Assembly (NCBI GenBank): GCA_036389295.1
Contig: DASVQB010000023.1
Span: 1 to 64,000, forward strand
Direction of reading: 5' to 3'
DNA length: 64,000 nucleotides
Source: AC-37 sp036389295
GTDB taxonomy: Bacteria; Actinomycetota; Thermoleophilia; Solirubrobacterales; Thermoleophilaceae
In this document: one piece after another, positions 48,169 to 56,570 of the stretch
Layout of the letters: each line of letters starts with the position of its first letter
How positions within the stretch are numbered: position 1 is the first letter of the stretch
Notes under the pieces: model-generated
Told to the model about the DNA's origin: nothing
What the model saw: only the letters and a program-made list of their open reading frames with translations
Database searches by the model: none
Program-made: the position numbers and the translations under genes

Positions 48169-49221
48169 GTGCGCCTGCGAAGAGGCAACGGCAACGGCGA
48201 GGAGGCCGCGCCGCAGGCGCCGCCGCCGAGCGCGGCCGACCGGGTGGAGGAGCCGACGTCCGTCCTGCCGCCGTCCGGTGCCGACGCGGCGCCGCCGGCA
48301 GGCGCGGGCGGGACGCCGGAGCCGGCGGGCGCGGGCGGGACGCCGGAGCCGTCCGGCGCCGGCGCGGCGCCGCCCAGCGCGACCGACCGGGTGGACGCGC
48401 CGCCCCCCAGCGCGGGCGAGCGGGTGGCGGAGCCGGCGGCCCCGACCGCCGCGGACCGGGTGGACGCGCCGCCGCCGTCCGCGAGCGACCTCGTCGCCCC
48501 CGCCCAGCCCGCCCCCGCCCCCGCCGCGCTGGCCTGCCCGAGCTGCGGCACCCCCGCGCAGCCGGGCCAGGAGCTGTGCGTCGCCTGCGGCGCCCGGATC
48601 GCGCGCGCCTACCACCGCCCGCCCGCCTCGCGGCTGCCGCTCGTGCTCGCGGTGATCGGGGTCCTCCTGCTCGGCGCCGGGGTCGGCTACGCGGGCTACG
48701 CGCTCCTGTCGGACGACGAGGTCAGCAAGGACGAGGCCGAGAAGGCGTCCGTCGCGACGAAGCCGACCACGACGCCCAATCCAGTTCCGCTGACCGGTCC
48801 GACGGGGCCGAGCGGTCCGAGCGGCCCGTCCGGTGCGAGCGGCCCGTCCGGCGTGTCCGGCCCGAGCGGCACGTCCGGCCCCACCATCCCCCCGGCGACG
48901 CGCGAGGCGCCGTCGACGCCGTCCCCGACTCCCTCCACCGGCGCGACGCCCGCGTCGTGGCCGGCGGGCAAGACCGCGCACACCGTGGTCCTGGTCTCGG
49001 CCAAGTCCCGCTCGTCGGCGGACTCGAAGGCCCGCCAGGCGGTGGGCCGCGGGGTGCCGGCCGGCGTCCTCCACTCCGACGACTACTCGAGCCTCAGGCC
49101 CGGCTACTGGGTCGTCTTCGCGGGCCAGTTCGACAGCTCGGAGGAGGCGCGCAAGGCGGCCGACCGCTACGCCGAGCAGGGCTTCTCGGGCGGCTACCCG
49201 CGCCTCGTCAAGCCGAAGTGA
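48169..49221 (+). CDS. Membrane protein with zinc ribbon, collagen-like repeats and SPOR-like C-terminus
   Basis: The 350-residue protein starts GTG at 48169, 8 bp after the zinc-ribbon gene. The N-terminal 120 residues are low complexity, with recurrent PPPSAxDRVxxP units. A zinc ribbon (CPSCGTPAQPGQELCVACG) at about 125-143 precedes one membrane helix (LPLVLAVIGVLLLGAGVGYAGYAL). Outside, ten Gly-x-x triplets (GPTGPSGPSGPSGASGPSG) form a collagen-like stretch. The C-terminal 75 residues (TAHTVVLVSAKSRSSADSKA ... GYWVVFAGQFDSSEEARKAAD) resemble a SPOR domain, which binds denuded glycan at division sites. Cytoplasmic sensor to wall-binding topology is inferred. Confidence 0.75.
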   Translation: MRLRRGNGNGEEAAPQAPPPSAADRVEEPTSVLPPSGADAAPPAGAGGTPEPAGAGGTPEPSGAGAAPPSATDRVDAPPPSAGERVAEPAAPTAADRVDAPPPSASDLVAPAQPAPAPAALACPSCGTPAQPGQELCVACGARIARAYHRPPASRLPLVLAVIGVLLLGAGVGYAGYALLSDDEVSKDEAEKASVATKPTTTPNPVPLTGPTGPSGPSGPSGASGPSGVSGPSGTSGPTIPPATREAPSTPSPTPSTGATPASWPAGKTAHTVVLVSAKSRSSADSKARQAVGRGVPAGVLHSDDYSSLRPGYWVVFAGQFDSSEEARKAADRYAEQGFSGGYPRLVKPK

Positions 49222-50230
49222 CCGGCAGCGGCCAGCGCCGCCCCACGACCTCGGCCGCCCGGAGCGTCAGCGCGTCGGGCTCGACCGCCGGCGGGTCGCC
49301 GCCCGCGTCCAGGGCCGCGAGCGTCGCGGCGACCGACCGCGACAGCGCCGCCAGGTCGTAGCCGCCCTCGAGGACGACCCCGAGCGGCGCCCCGACGGAG
49401 TCCGCGAGAGCCCGCGTCCAGAGCGCCATGCGGGCGAACGAGTCCGTCTCGAGCGCGCAGGAGCCCAGCGGGTCGGCGCGGTGGGCGTCGAAGCCCGCCG
49501 AGACCAGCACCAGGTCGGGGTCGAACTCCCGCCCCGCCGGCACCACGACGTGCTCGACCAGCGACAGCCACGTCCCCTCGTCGGAGCCGGGCGGCACCGG
49601 CAGGTTGATCGTGTAGCCCTCGCCCGGCCCGGAGCCGGTGTCGGACAGCGGCCCCGTCCCCGGATACAGCGGCGACTGGTGGATGCTCGCGAAGAGCACG
49701 GAGGGGTCCGAGTGGAAGACGTCGTTCGTCCCGTTGCCGTGGTGCACGTCCCAGTCGAAGACGAGCACCCTGGCGAGCCCGAGGTCATCGAGGGCGTGCC
49801 GCGCGGCGACCGCCACGTTGTTGAACAGGCAGAAGCCCATCGCCCGAGCCGGCTCGGCGTGGTGGCCCGGTGGCCGCAGGCCGCAGAACCCGACCGAGGC
49901 CTCCCCCGCGACCAGGGCATCGGCCATCGCGCACGCCCCGCCGGCGGCGTGCAGCGCCGCCCGCCACGAGCCCGGGCTCGCGACCGTGTCGGGGTCGAGC
50001 GCCCCGCCGCCCGACTCGCAGACCTCGCGGATCGCGGACACGTAGCGCTCCGGGTGGACGGCCGTCAGGGCCTCGCTCGCGACCTCGGGCGCCTCGCGCA
50101 CCTCGTACCCGAGCCAGTCGCGGTCCCGGAGCTCCGCCTCGATCGCCGGTATCCGCCCGGGCCCCTCCGGGTGGGGGCCGGTCTCGTGCTCGAGCGACGA
50201 CTCGTGACGGAAGTAGAGCGGAGCCGCGAT
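49208..50230 (-). CDS. Histone deacetylase superfamily deacetylase (AcuC/HDAC-like)
   Basis: The zinc-dependent deacetylase acts on acetyl-lysine, acetylpolyamine or a related amide. Motifs are RPPGHHAEPARAMGFCLFNN (active-site His pair), FDWDVHHGNGTNDVF (zinc Asp and His), LVSAGFDAHRADPLG (second zinc Asp), and LEGGYDL. The first standard start is GTG at 50101, but that would cut off the conserved HETGPHPEGPGRI and PLYFRHESSLEH, which lie in frame just upstream to 50230. There the first codon near the family N-terminus is ATC. I therefore extend the gene to that point, with the start unresolved. It overlaps the end of the SPOR-like gene on the other strand by 14 bp. Confidence 0.88.
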   Translation of the reverse strand: MAAPLYFRHESSLEHETGPHPEGPGRIPAIEAELRDRDWLGYEVREAPEVASEALTAVHPERYVSAIREVCESGGGALDPDTVASPGSWRAALHAAGGACAMADALVAGEASVGFCGLRPPGHHAEPARAMGFCLFNNVAVAARHALDDLGLARVLVFDWDVHHGNGTNDVFHSDPSVLFASIHQSPLYPGTGPLSDTGSGPGEGYTINLPVPPGSDEGTWLSLVEHVVVPAGREFDPDLVLVSAGFDAHRADPLGSCALETDSFARMALWTRALADSVGAPLGVVLEGGYDLAALSRSVAATLAALDAGGDPPAVEPDALTLRAAEVVGRRWPLPVTSA

Positions 50231-50250
50231 GCCGGTACGGTAGTTCCCGC

Positions 50251-51729
50251 TTGCACGCCGAGGGGACAGCGGCGCTCGACACCGACGTGGCGGTCGTCGG
50301 AGCCGGCGCGGCCGGCCTGTACGCCGCGCTGGTCGCGGCGCGCGAGGGCGCGCGCGTGGTGCTCGTGTCGCGCTCGCCGCTGGCCGAGTCCGCCAGCTAC
50401 TGGGCGCAGGGCGGGATAGCCGCCGCGCTCGCAGTCTACGACTCGCCCGAGCGCCACCTCGCGGACACCATGGCGGCCGGCCGCGGGACCTGCCGGCGGA
50501 GCGCGGCGCAGGCGCTCTGCGACGGCGCCGCCGCGGCCGTGCGCGACCTCGAGTCGCTCGGCGTGCGGTTCGACGCCGACCGCCGCGGCGCCCTGTCGCT
50601 GGGGCTCGAGGGCGGCCACTCGGTCCGCCGGGTGGTGCACGCCGGCGGCAGCGCGACCGGCCGTCGCATAACCCGCGAGCTGTCGGCGCGGGTGGCGATC
50701 GACGAGCGGATCGAGGTCCTCGAGAGCACCACGGCCGGCGCCCTCTGGTGCTCGGACGGCCGCTGCGTGGGGCTCCGAGCGGAGCGGGCGGGCGGCGAGG
50801 CCGTCGCGCTCCGGGCGCGCGCCACGGTGCTCGCGACGGGCGGCGCGGCCGCCCTATGGGAGCGGACCACGAACCCGCGCGGCGCGATCGGCGCCGGCGT
50901 GACGCTGGCCGAGCACGCCGGGGCGAGGCTCGCCGACCTCGAGATGATGCAGTTCCACCCGACCGCGCTCGTCTCGCCCGACCCCGCGCACGACGGGTTC
51001 CTGATCACCGAGGCCGTCCGCGGCGAGGGCGCGACCCTCGTCGACGACACCGGGGAGCGCTTCGTCGACGAGCTCGCGCCGCGCGACCAGGTGGCGCTGG
51101 CCGTGCAGGAGGTGATGCGCTCGGCACCGGACGCGCGCGTGTTCCTCGACATGCGGTCGATCGACCTGCGGGGGTTCCCGAACGTCGCCGCCGCGCTGCG
51201 GCGGGCGGGGCTCGACCCCGCGCGCGAGCCAGTCCCGGTCGCGCCCGCGGCGCACTACACGATGGGCGGCGTGGCGGTCGACCTCGACGGCCGCTCCTCG
51301 ATCGAGGGCCTGCTCGCCGTCGGCGAGTGCGCGTGCAGCGGGCTGCACGGGGCGAACCGGCTGGCGTCGAACTCGCTCGCCGAGTGCTTCGTGTTCGGGC
51401 GGCGGACCGCAACGGCCGCGGCCGCGACCCCCGCGCCGGCGAGCGCGCCGGACGCTCCCCCGGAGCGGGGGCCCGACCCGGTCCCGGACCCCTCGACGCG
51501 CGCCGCGCTGTGGACGGGTGCCGGCCTGCAGCGCACGGCGGACGGCCTGAAGCGCCTGCTCGACGACCCGTTCCCGCTCGCCCGCCGGATCGGGGCGTGC
51601 GCGCTCGCGCGCGAGGAGAGCCGCGGCGCGCACCAGCGCGCGGACTTCCGCGCCGCCGATCCGGCGCTCGACGGCATGCACGTGACGGTGGCGTCAGGCG
51701 AGGAGCCGCGACTCGAGCGCTGGGACTGA
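50251..51729 (+). CDS. nadB: L-aspartate oxidase
   Basis: The 492-residue FAD enzyme makes iminoaspartate for NAD synthesis. Motifs are VAVVGAGAAGLYAALVAA (FAD), SYWAQGGIAAALA, GHSVRRVVHAGGSATGRRI, MMQFHPTALVSPD, EAVRGEGATLVDDTGERF, and AHYTMGGVAVDLDGRSSIEGLLAVGECACSGLHGANRLASNS split across the FAD-closing region. The C-terminal helical domain is shorter than in E. coli NadB. It starts with TTG at 50251 and faces the deacetylase gene. No nadA or nadC is visible in the window. Confidence 0.94.
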   Translation: MHAEGTAALDTDVAVVGAGAAGLYAALVAAREGARVVLVSRSPLAESASYWAQGGIAAALAVYDSPERHLADTMAAGRGTCRRSAAQALCDGAAAAVRDLESLGVRFDADRRGALSLGLEGGHSVRRVVHAGGSATGRRITRELSARVAIDERIEVLESTTAGALWCSDGRCVGLRAERAGGEAVALRARATVLATGGAAALWERTTNPRGAIGAGVTLAEHAGARLADLEMMQFHPTALVSPDPAHDGFLITEAVRGEGATLVDDTGERFVDELAPRDQVALAVQEVMRSAPDARVFLDMRSIDLRGFPNVAAALRRAGLDPAREPVPVAPAAHYTMGGVAVDLDGRSSIEGLLAVGECACSGLHGANRLASNSLAECFVFGRRTATAAAATPAPASAPDAPPERGPDPVPDPSTRAALWTGAGLQRTADGLKRLLDDPFPLARRIGACALAREESRGAHQRADFRAADPALDGMHVTVASGEEPRLERWD

Positions 51730-51793
51730 CGAGGGCTGGCTCCAGCGCGCCAGACGGCGCCCAGGATGGTGCCTCAGCGCCAGCCTGTGGCGG

Positions 51794-51810
51794 TTAACAC
51801 AAGCTTAACG
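51794..51810. promoter_or_regulatory. Direct repeat TTAACA-N5-TTAACG
   Basis: Two six-base TTAAC(A/G) units (51794-51799, 51805-51810) with an 11-bp period lie just upstream of a candidate promoter (TTGTCG at 51820 and GATACT at 51842, spacer 16). The layout resembles a PhoP/PhoB-type box. It probably controls the gene at 51897. Confidence 0.45.
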
Positions 51811-51819
51811 TCGCCTTCC

Positions 51820-51847
51820 TTGTCGATTAGCACAGCGCTGGGATACT
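51820..51847 (+). promoter_or_regulatory. Candidate sigma-70-type promoter for the gene at 51897
   Basis: TTGTCG (51820-51825) is spaced 16 bp from GATACT (51842-51847), and the ATG follows 50 bp later with a GAAGGGG ribosome-binding site. The -35 TTG and the GATACT box are close to consensus. Confidence 0.45.
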
Positions 51848-51896
51848 GCGCCGCTCGCGAGCCGGACGCTTGCGAGAGGAAGAGAGAAGGGGTGGC

Positions 51897-52319
51897 ATGT
51901 ATCAGTTCAGTCGCGCCGTCTATCGCGAGCTGAGCCCGCTCATCGCCGCGGGCGACCAGCCGGAGCGGTGCACAGCAAGGCGGCAGCTGCTCGAGTCGTG
52001 CGAGGAGGCCTTCAACCGGCTCGCGACCGACCGCCACTACTTCGCGCGACCGACGCGCACGCTGTTCAACGACGTGCGGATGCACTTCGCGATGGCCCGG
52101 CAGATGCAGGTCTACCGCGTGATCGACCGCTACGTCAGGGTGGCGTCCGAGTACGTCGTGCAGCGCGAGCGGGACGGCCTCAGCGTCGACGGAACGCCGC
52201 TGTGCTGTCACGCGAGCACGCGGAAGGGGACGCCGTGCCAGCGGGTCCCGCTCCCGGGCAGCAAGTACTGCCCGTCGCACAAGCACCTCGAGGAGGGGAT
52301 GACGGCCGCAGCGGCCTGA
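51897..52319 (+). CDS. Conserved hypothetical protein with C-terminal Cys/His cluster (140 aa)
   Basis: The ATG at 51897 is preceded by AAGGGG. The N-terminal part (MYQFSRAVYRELSPLI, RLATDRHYFARPTRTLFNDVR, MQVYRVIDRYVRVASEYV) is helical and looks like a known uncharacterised actinobacterial family; I have no family name. The C-terminus has CCHASTRKGTPCQRV and KYCPSHKHLEE, a Cys-x-Cys...Cys...His pattern likely binding zinc. It lies alone after a 167-bp gap that carries a promoter and a TTAAC direct repeat. Function unknown. Confidence 0.75.
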   Translation: MYQFSRAVYRELSPLIAAGDQPERCTARRQLLESCEEAFNRLATDRHYFARPTRTLFNDVRMHFAMARQMQVYRVIDRYVRVASEYVVQRERDGLSVDGTPLCCHASTRKGTPCQRVPLPGSKYCPSHKHLEEGMTAAAA

Positions 52320-52423
52320 GGCCGGCGGGGGACCGGCCTCCGCCGAGGCGGCCCGAGCCGGCGGGGACGGGCCCGAGGCGGCCCGAGCCGGGCGGCGCCG
52401 GGCGGCGCCCGTAAGATCCGCCC

Positions 52424-53059
52424 GTGCAGGTCGCAGTCCCGATCTTCGAGGCGCTCACCGCGCTCGACGCGGTCGGCCCGTACGAGGTCCTGAACCGGCC
52501 GCCCGGCTGGGACGTGGTGTTCGTGGCCGCCGAGCTCGGACCGAAGCGGACCGACGACGGCGCCCTGTCGCTCGTCGCCGACGCGACGCTCGCGGACGTG
52601 CCGCGCCCGGACGCGATCGTCGTGCCCGGCGGCGCCGGGACCCGGTCGCAGCGGCAGGACGACCTGGTCGAGTGGATCCGCTCGGCGCACGAGCACACGA
52701 GCTGGACCGCGTCGGTGTGCACCGGCGCGCTGCTCCTCGGGCGGGCCGGCGTGCTCGAGGGCCGCCGGGCCACCACGCACTGGGCGTTCCTCGACTCGCT
52801 GGCCACCTACGGGGCCGAGCCGGTCTCCGAGCGGGTCGTGGAGGACGGCAGGGTGGTCACCGCGGCCGGCGTGTCCGCCGGCATCGACATGGGGCTCCGG
52901 CTCGTCCAGCGGGAGCTCGGCGACGACATGGCCCAGGCGATCCAGCTCTCGATCGAGTACGACCCGGCCCCGCCGCTCGACGCCGGGTCGCCGGCGAAGG
53001 CGCCGCAGTCGATCGTCGACCTGGTGCGGCTCACGACCGGGCCCGTCGAGGCGACCTGA
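52424..53059 (+). CDS. DJ-1/PfpI family protein
   Basis: The 211-residue class I glutaminase-like protein starts with GTG. It has MQVAVPIFEALTALDAVGPYEVLNR, then PDAIVVPGGAGTRSQ, the nucleophile elbow SVCTGALLLGRAGVL (Cys near residue 106), and THWAFLDSLATYGAEP. In this group the Cys often acts in isonitrile hydratase, glyoxalase or regulatory roles. It is the first gene of a plus-strand run (PfpI-HyuA-HyuB-dehydrogenase) and overlaps or abuts HyuA, so a role in the same catabolic pathway is plausible. Confidence 0.9.
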   Translation: MQVAVPIFEALTALDAVGPYEVLNRPPGWDVVFVAAELGPKRTDDGALSLVADATLADVPRPDAIVVPGGAGTRSQRQDDLVEWIRSAHEHTSWTASVCTGALLLGRAGVLEGRRATTHWAFLDSLATYGAEPVSERVVEDGRVVTAAGVSAGIDMGLRLVQRELGDDMAQAIQLSIEYDPAPPLDAGSPAKAPQSIVDLVRLTTGPVEAT

Positions 53060-53067
53060 CCCGCCGC

Positions 53068-55062
53068 GTGCTGCTCGGCGTCGACGTCGGCGGCACGTTC
53101 ACCGACGCCGCGCTGCTCGACGGCGACCGGCTGGTCACCGCCAAGGCGCCGAGCACGCCGCGGGACCAGTCGGAGGGCGTGATCGCGGCCGTCGAGGCGG
53201 CGCTCGACCGCGCGGGCGCCGAGCCGTCGGCGGTCGAGCGGTTCGTGCACGGGATGACGGTGGGGACGAACGCCCTGCTCGAGGGGCGGGTCGCGCGAAC
53301 GGCGCTGCTCGCGACCGAGGGGTTCGTCGACCTCGAGGAGCTCGGCCGCCAGGCCCGGCCCGACCTCTACCGGCTCTGCGCCGGCCACCCGCCCCCGCTG
53401 GTGCCGGTGGAGCTGCGCGTACCGGTGCCGGAGCGGACCGGGCCGGACGGGGTTCTGCGCGCGCTGGACGAGGAGGCCCTCGGGGAGGCGGTCGACGGCC
53501 TGCTCGGCGGCGCCGGCGGCGAGCGCGTCGAGGCCGTCGCCGTCTGCCTCCTCTGGGGCTTCAGGCACCCCAAGCACGAGCGGCGCGCCGGCGAGCTCGT
53601 GTCCGAGCGCGGCGAGGACGTCCACGTCTCCGCCTCGCACGAGACCGCCGCGGTCTTCCGCGAGTACGAGCGCTGCGCCACCACGATCGTCGACGCCGCC
53701 CTCTCCCCCCTCCTCCGCCGCTACCTCGAGCGGCTGGCCGGCCGGGCCCGGGACGCCGGCCTCCCCGTCCCCGAGGTGATGCTCTCCGGCGGCGGCGTGG
53801 TCGACGCCGCGACCGCCGCCCGCCACGGCTCCTGGACCGTGCTCTCCGGCCCGGCGGGCGGAGCGGTCGGCGCGGCCCGGCTCGCCGAGCGGGCCGGCCG
53901 GCCGGACGCCGTCGGCCTCGACATGGGCGGCACGTCGTGCGACGTGTCGGTCGCGAGCGAGGGGCGCGTCCGGTCCACGGGCGGCCGCGAGGTCGGCGGC
54001 CGCGCGCTCGCGCTGCCGATGGTCGACGTGCACACCGTGGGCGCCGGCGGCGGCAGCGTCGCGTGGCGGGACGCCGGCGGCGCCCTCCGCGTCGGCCCGC
54101 GCTCGGCGGGCGCCGACCCCGGCCCGGCCGCCTACGGCCGCGGCGGGACCGAGCCGACGGTGACCGACGCCAACCTGGTGCTCGGCTACCTCGACCACGC
54201 GTCGCCGCTCGCAGGGGGCGTAGAGCTGGACCGCGAGGCCGCAGAGCGCGCGGTCGGCGGGCTAGGCGAGCGCCTCGGGCTGTCGGCGGTCGAGACCGCG
54301 GCGGGGATCGTGCGCGTGGCCGGCGCCGAGATGGCCCGCGCCGTCCGCGTCATGACGGTCGAGCGCGGGACCGACCCGCGCGACCTCGCGCTGCTCGCGT
54401 TCGGCGGCGCCGGCCCGCTCCACGCCGCGGCGATCGCCGGCGAGCTGGACATGCGCCGGGTGCTCGTGCCGCGCTCGTCGGGAGTGCTCTCGGCGGTCGG
54501 CCTGATCGCCTCGGAGCGGCGCCGCGACCTGGTCGAGAGCGTGCTGCTCGCCGGCGACGACCTCACCCGCGAGGCCGTGGCCGCGGTGGTCGACCGGCTG
54601 GCGGGCCGCGGCCGCGACGAGCTCGGCGAGCCCGGCGCCGAGGTGCGCGCCGAGTACGACCTCCGCTACTCGGGCCAGGCGTTCGAGCTCACGGTCCCCG
54701 GCGATCCCTCGCCCGACCCCGGCGACCTGCGCCGGGCGTTCGACGCCGCGCACGAGGAGCGCTACGGCCACGCCGACCCGGACGCCGCCCTGGAGCTCGT
54801 CACCGTGCGGGTCGCGACCGCGATGCCGGCCGCCGACCTGCCCGCCGACCGGCCGGGCGACGAGCCGGAGCGGGCGCACCGCGAGGCGACCTTCGACGGC
54901 GAGCGCGTGCGGGCCGAGGTCGTGCGGGGCGTCCCGGCCGGCGACCTGGAGGGCCCCGCGATCGTCGAGCTCGCCGAGGCCACGCTCGTCGTCCCGCCCG
55001 GCTGGAGCTGCCGCGCCGGCGACGACGGCACGATCGAGATGGAGCGGCCGCGGACCCGGTGA
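53068..55062 (+). CDS. hyuA: Hydantoinase/oxoprolinase family subunit A
   Basis: The 664-residue ATP-dependent hydantoinase A (or N-methylhydantoinase/5-oxoprolinase alpha) has the N-terminal phosphate-binding loop VLLGVDVGGTFTDAAL, then FVHGMTVGTNALLEGR, ALDMGGTSCDVSVAS, HTVGAGGGSVAW, and GVLSAVGLIASERRRDLVES. ATP-coupled opening of a cyclic imide or lactam is implied. The start given is GTG at 53068, 8 bp after the PfpI stop. A CTG at 53056 overlapping that stop gives LTRRVLLGVD and is also possible. It is coupled to HyuB by a GTGA overlap. Confidence 0.94.
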   Translation: MLLGVDVGGTFTDAALLDGDRLVTAKAPSTPRDQSEGVIAAVEAALDRAGAEPSAVERFVHGMTVGTNALLEGRVARTALLATEGFVDLEELGRQARPDLYRLCAGHPPPLVPVELRVPVPERTGPDGVLRALDEEALGEAVDGLLGGAGGERVEAVAVCLLWGFRHPKHERRAGELVSERGEDVHVSASHETAAVFREYERCATTIVDAALSPLLRRYLERLAGRARDAGLPVPEVMLSGGGVVDAATAARHGSWTVLSGPAGGAVGAARLAERAGRPDAVGLDMGGTSCDVSVASEGRVRSTGGREVGGRALALPMVDVHTVGAGGGSVAWRDAGGALRVGPRSAGADPGPAAYGRGGTEPTVTDANLVLGYLDHASPLAGGVELDREAAERAVGGLGERLGLSAVETAAGIVRVAGAEMARAVRVMTVERGTDPRDLALLAFGGAGPLHAAAIAGELDMRRVLVPRSSGVLSAVGLIASERRRDLVESVLLAGDDLTREAVAAVVDRLAGRGRDELGEPGAEVRAEYDLRYSGQAFELTVPGDPSPDPGDLRRAFDAAHEERYGHADPDAALELVTVRVATAMPAADLPADRPGDEPERAHREATFDGERVRAEVVRGVPAGDLEGPAIVELAEATLVVPPGWSCRAGDDGTIEMERPRTR

Positions 55063-56570
55063 CCCTCCAGGTGATGGTCGGCGCGCTGCGCTCGGCCTGC
55101 GAGGAGATGGGCGTGGTGCTCGTCCGCTCCGCCCACTCGGCGAACATCAAGGAGCGCCGCGACGCCTCGACCGCCCTGTTCGACGCCAGCGGCGAGATGG
55201 CCATGCAGGCCGAGCACATCCCTGTGCACCTCGGCGCGATGCCGTCGGCGGTCGGGGCGGTGGCCGCCGAGCGGCCGGAGCCGGGCGACGCCTGGATCCT
55301 CAACGACCCCTACCGGGGCGGCACGCACCTGCCGGACATAACGGTCGTCTCGCCGATCCACGTGGACGGCGAGCTGGCCGGCTACGCGGCGAGCCGCGCC
55401 CACCACGCCGACGTGGGGGGACGGGTGCCCGGGTCGATGCCCGCCGACTCGCGCACCCTCGACGAGGAGGGCGTCGTGATCGAGCCGTCGCGCCTCGTCC
55501 GCGGCGGGGAGCTCGACCGCGAGCTGCTCGACGGCCTCACCTCGCGCATGCGCGGCCCGCGACAGCGGGTGGCCGACCTCCGCGCCCAGCTCGCCGCGAA
55601 CCGCGCCGGCGCCGCCCGGCTGGCCGACCTCGCCGACCGGTACGGGCTCGACGCCGTGCGCGAGGCGATGGCCGCGACGCTCGACTACGCCGAGCGCCGG
55701 ACCCGAGCCGGGATCGAGGCGCTCGGCGACGGCGTGCGCGAGGCGAGCGACGTGCTCGAGGCGGCGGACGGCGACCTCGAGCTGCGCCTCCGCGCCCGCG
55801 TGGACGGCGGCTCGCTCACGCTCGACTTCAGCGGCTCGGCCGGCCAGCACGACGGCAACCTCAACTGCCCGCTGGCGGTCACGCTCTCGGCCTGCTACTT
55901 CGCCGTCCGGGTGCTGGCGGACCCCGACGTGCCGCCGTGCGCCGGCGCCTACCGGCCGGTCGAGGCGATCGCGCCGGAGGGCTCCCTGCTGAACGCCCGC
56001 CCGCCGGCCGCGGTCGTGGCGGGCAACGTGGAGACCTCCTCGCGCGTGGCCGACCTCGTGCTCGCCGCGTTCGGCCGGGCGCTCGGGCAGGGCACGATGA
56101 ACAACCTCACGCTCGGCAACGACCGCTTCACCTACTACGAGACGATCGGCGGGGGCCAGGGCGCCTGCCCGGACGCCGACGGGCCGAGCGCCGTGCACGT
56201 GGCCATGAGCAACACGCTCAACACGCCGGTCGAGGCGCTGGAGCTGGAGTTCCCGCTCCGGGCGGTCGAGTACTCGGTGCGGCGCGGCTCGGGCGGGGGC
56301 GGCGAGCGGCGCGGCGGCGACGGCGTGGTGCGCGAGGTCGAGGCGCTCGAGGACGTCGAGTTCTCGCTGCTCACCGAGCGCCGGCGCACCCGTCCGCCGG
56401 GCGCGGGCGGCGGCGAGCCGGGGGCGGCCGGCCGGAACCTGCTCGACGGCGAGGAGCTGCCGCCCAAGGCCGCCGGTACGCTCCGGGCGGGCCAGCGGCT
56501 CCGGATCGAGACGCCCGGCGGCGGCGGGCACGGGACGCCGGCGAGCGACGTCCACGAGGAGGGTCGATGA
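55059..56570 (+). CDS. hyuB: Hydantoinase B/oxoprolinase subunit B
   Basis: The 503-residue partner of HyuA carries RSAHSANIKERRDASTALFD, DAWILNDPYRGGTHLPDITV (metal-binding), YAASRAHHADVGGRVPGSMP, AGNVETSSRVADLVLAAFG, QGTMNNLTLGND and FTYYETIGGGQGA. These are the signature blocks of the HyuB family. The GTG overlaps the HyuA stop. A Gly/Arg-rich tail region near residue 415 (RRGSGGGGERRGG) is probably a flexible insertion. Its ATGA overlap with the next gene completes the operon. Confidence 0.94.
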   Translation: MTLQVMVGALRSACEEMGVVLVRSAHSANIKERRDASTALFDASGEMAMQAEHIPVHLGAMPSAVGAVAAERPEPGDAWILNDPYRGGTHLPDITVVSPIHVDGELAGYAASRAHHADVGGRVPGSMPADSRTLDEEGVVIEPSRLVRGGELDRELLDGLTSRMRGPRQRVADLRAQLAANRAGAARLADLADRYGLDAVREAMAATLDYAERRTRAGIEALGDGVREASDVLEAADGDLELRLRARVDGGSLTLDFSGSAGQHDGNLNCPLAVTLSACYFAVRVLADPDVPPCAGAYRPVEAIAPEGSLLNARPPAAVVAGNVETSSRVADLVLAAFGRALGQGTMNNLTLGNDRFTYYETIGGGQGACPDADGPSAVHVAMSNTLNTPVEALELEFPLRAVEYSVRRGSGGGGERRGGDGVVREVEALEDVEFSLLTERRRTRPPGAGGGEPGAAGRNLLDGEELPPKAAGTLRAGQRLRIETPGGGGHGTPASDVHEEGR

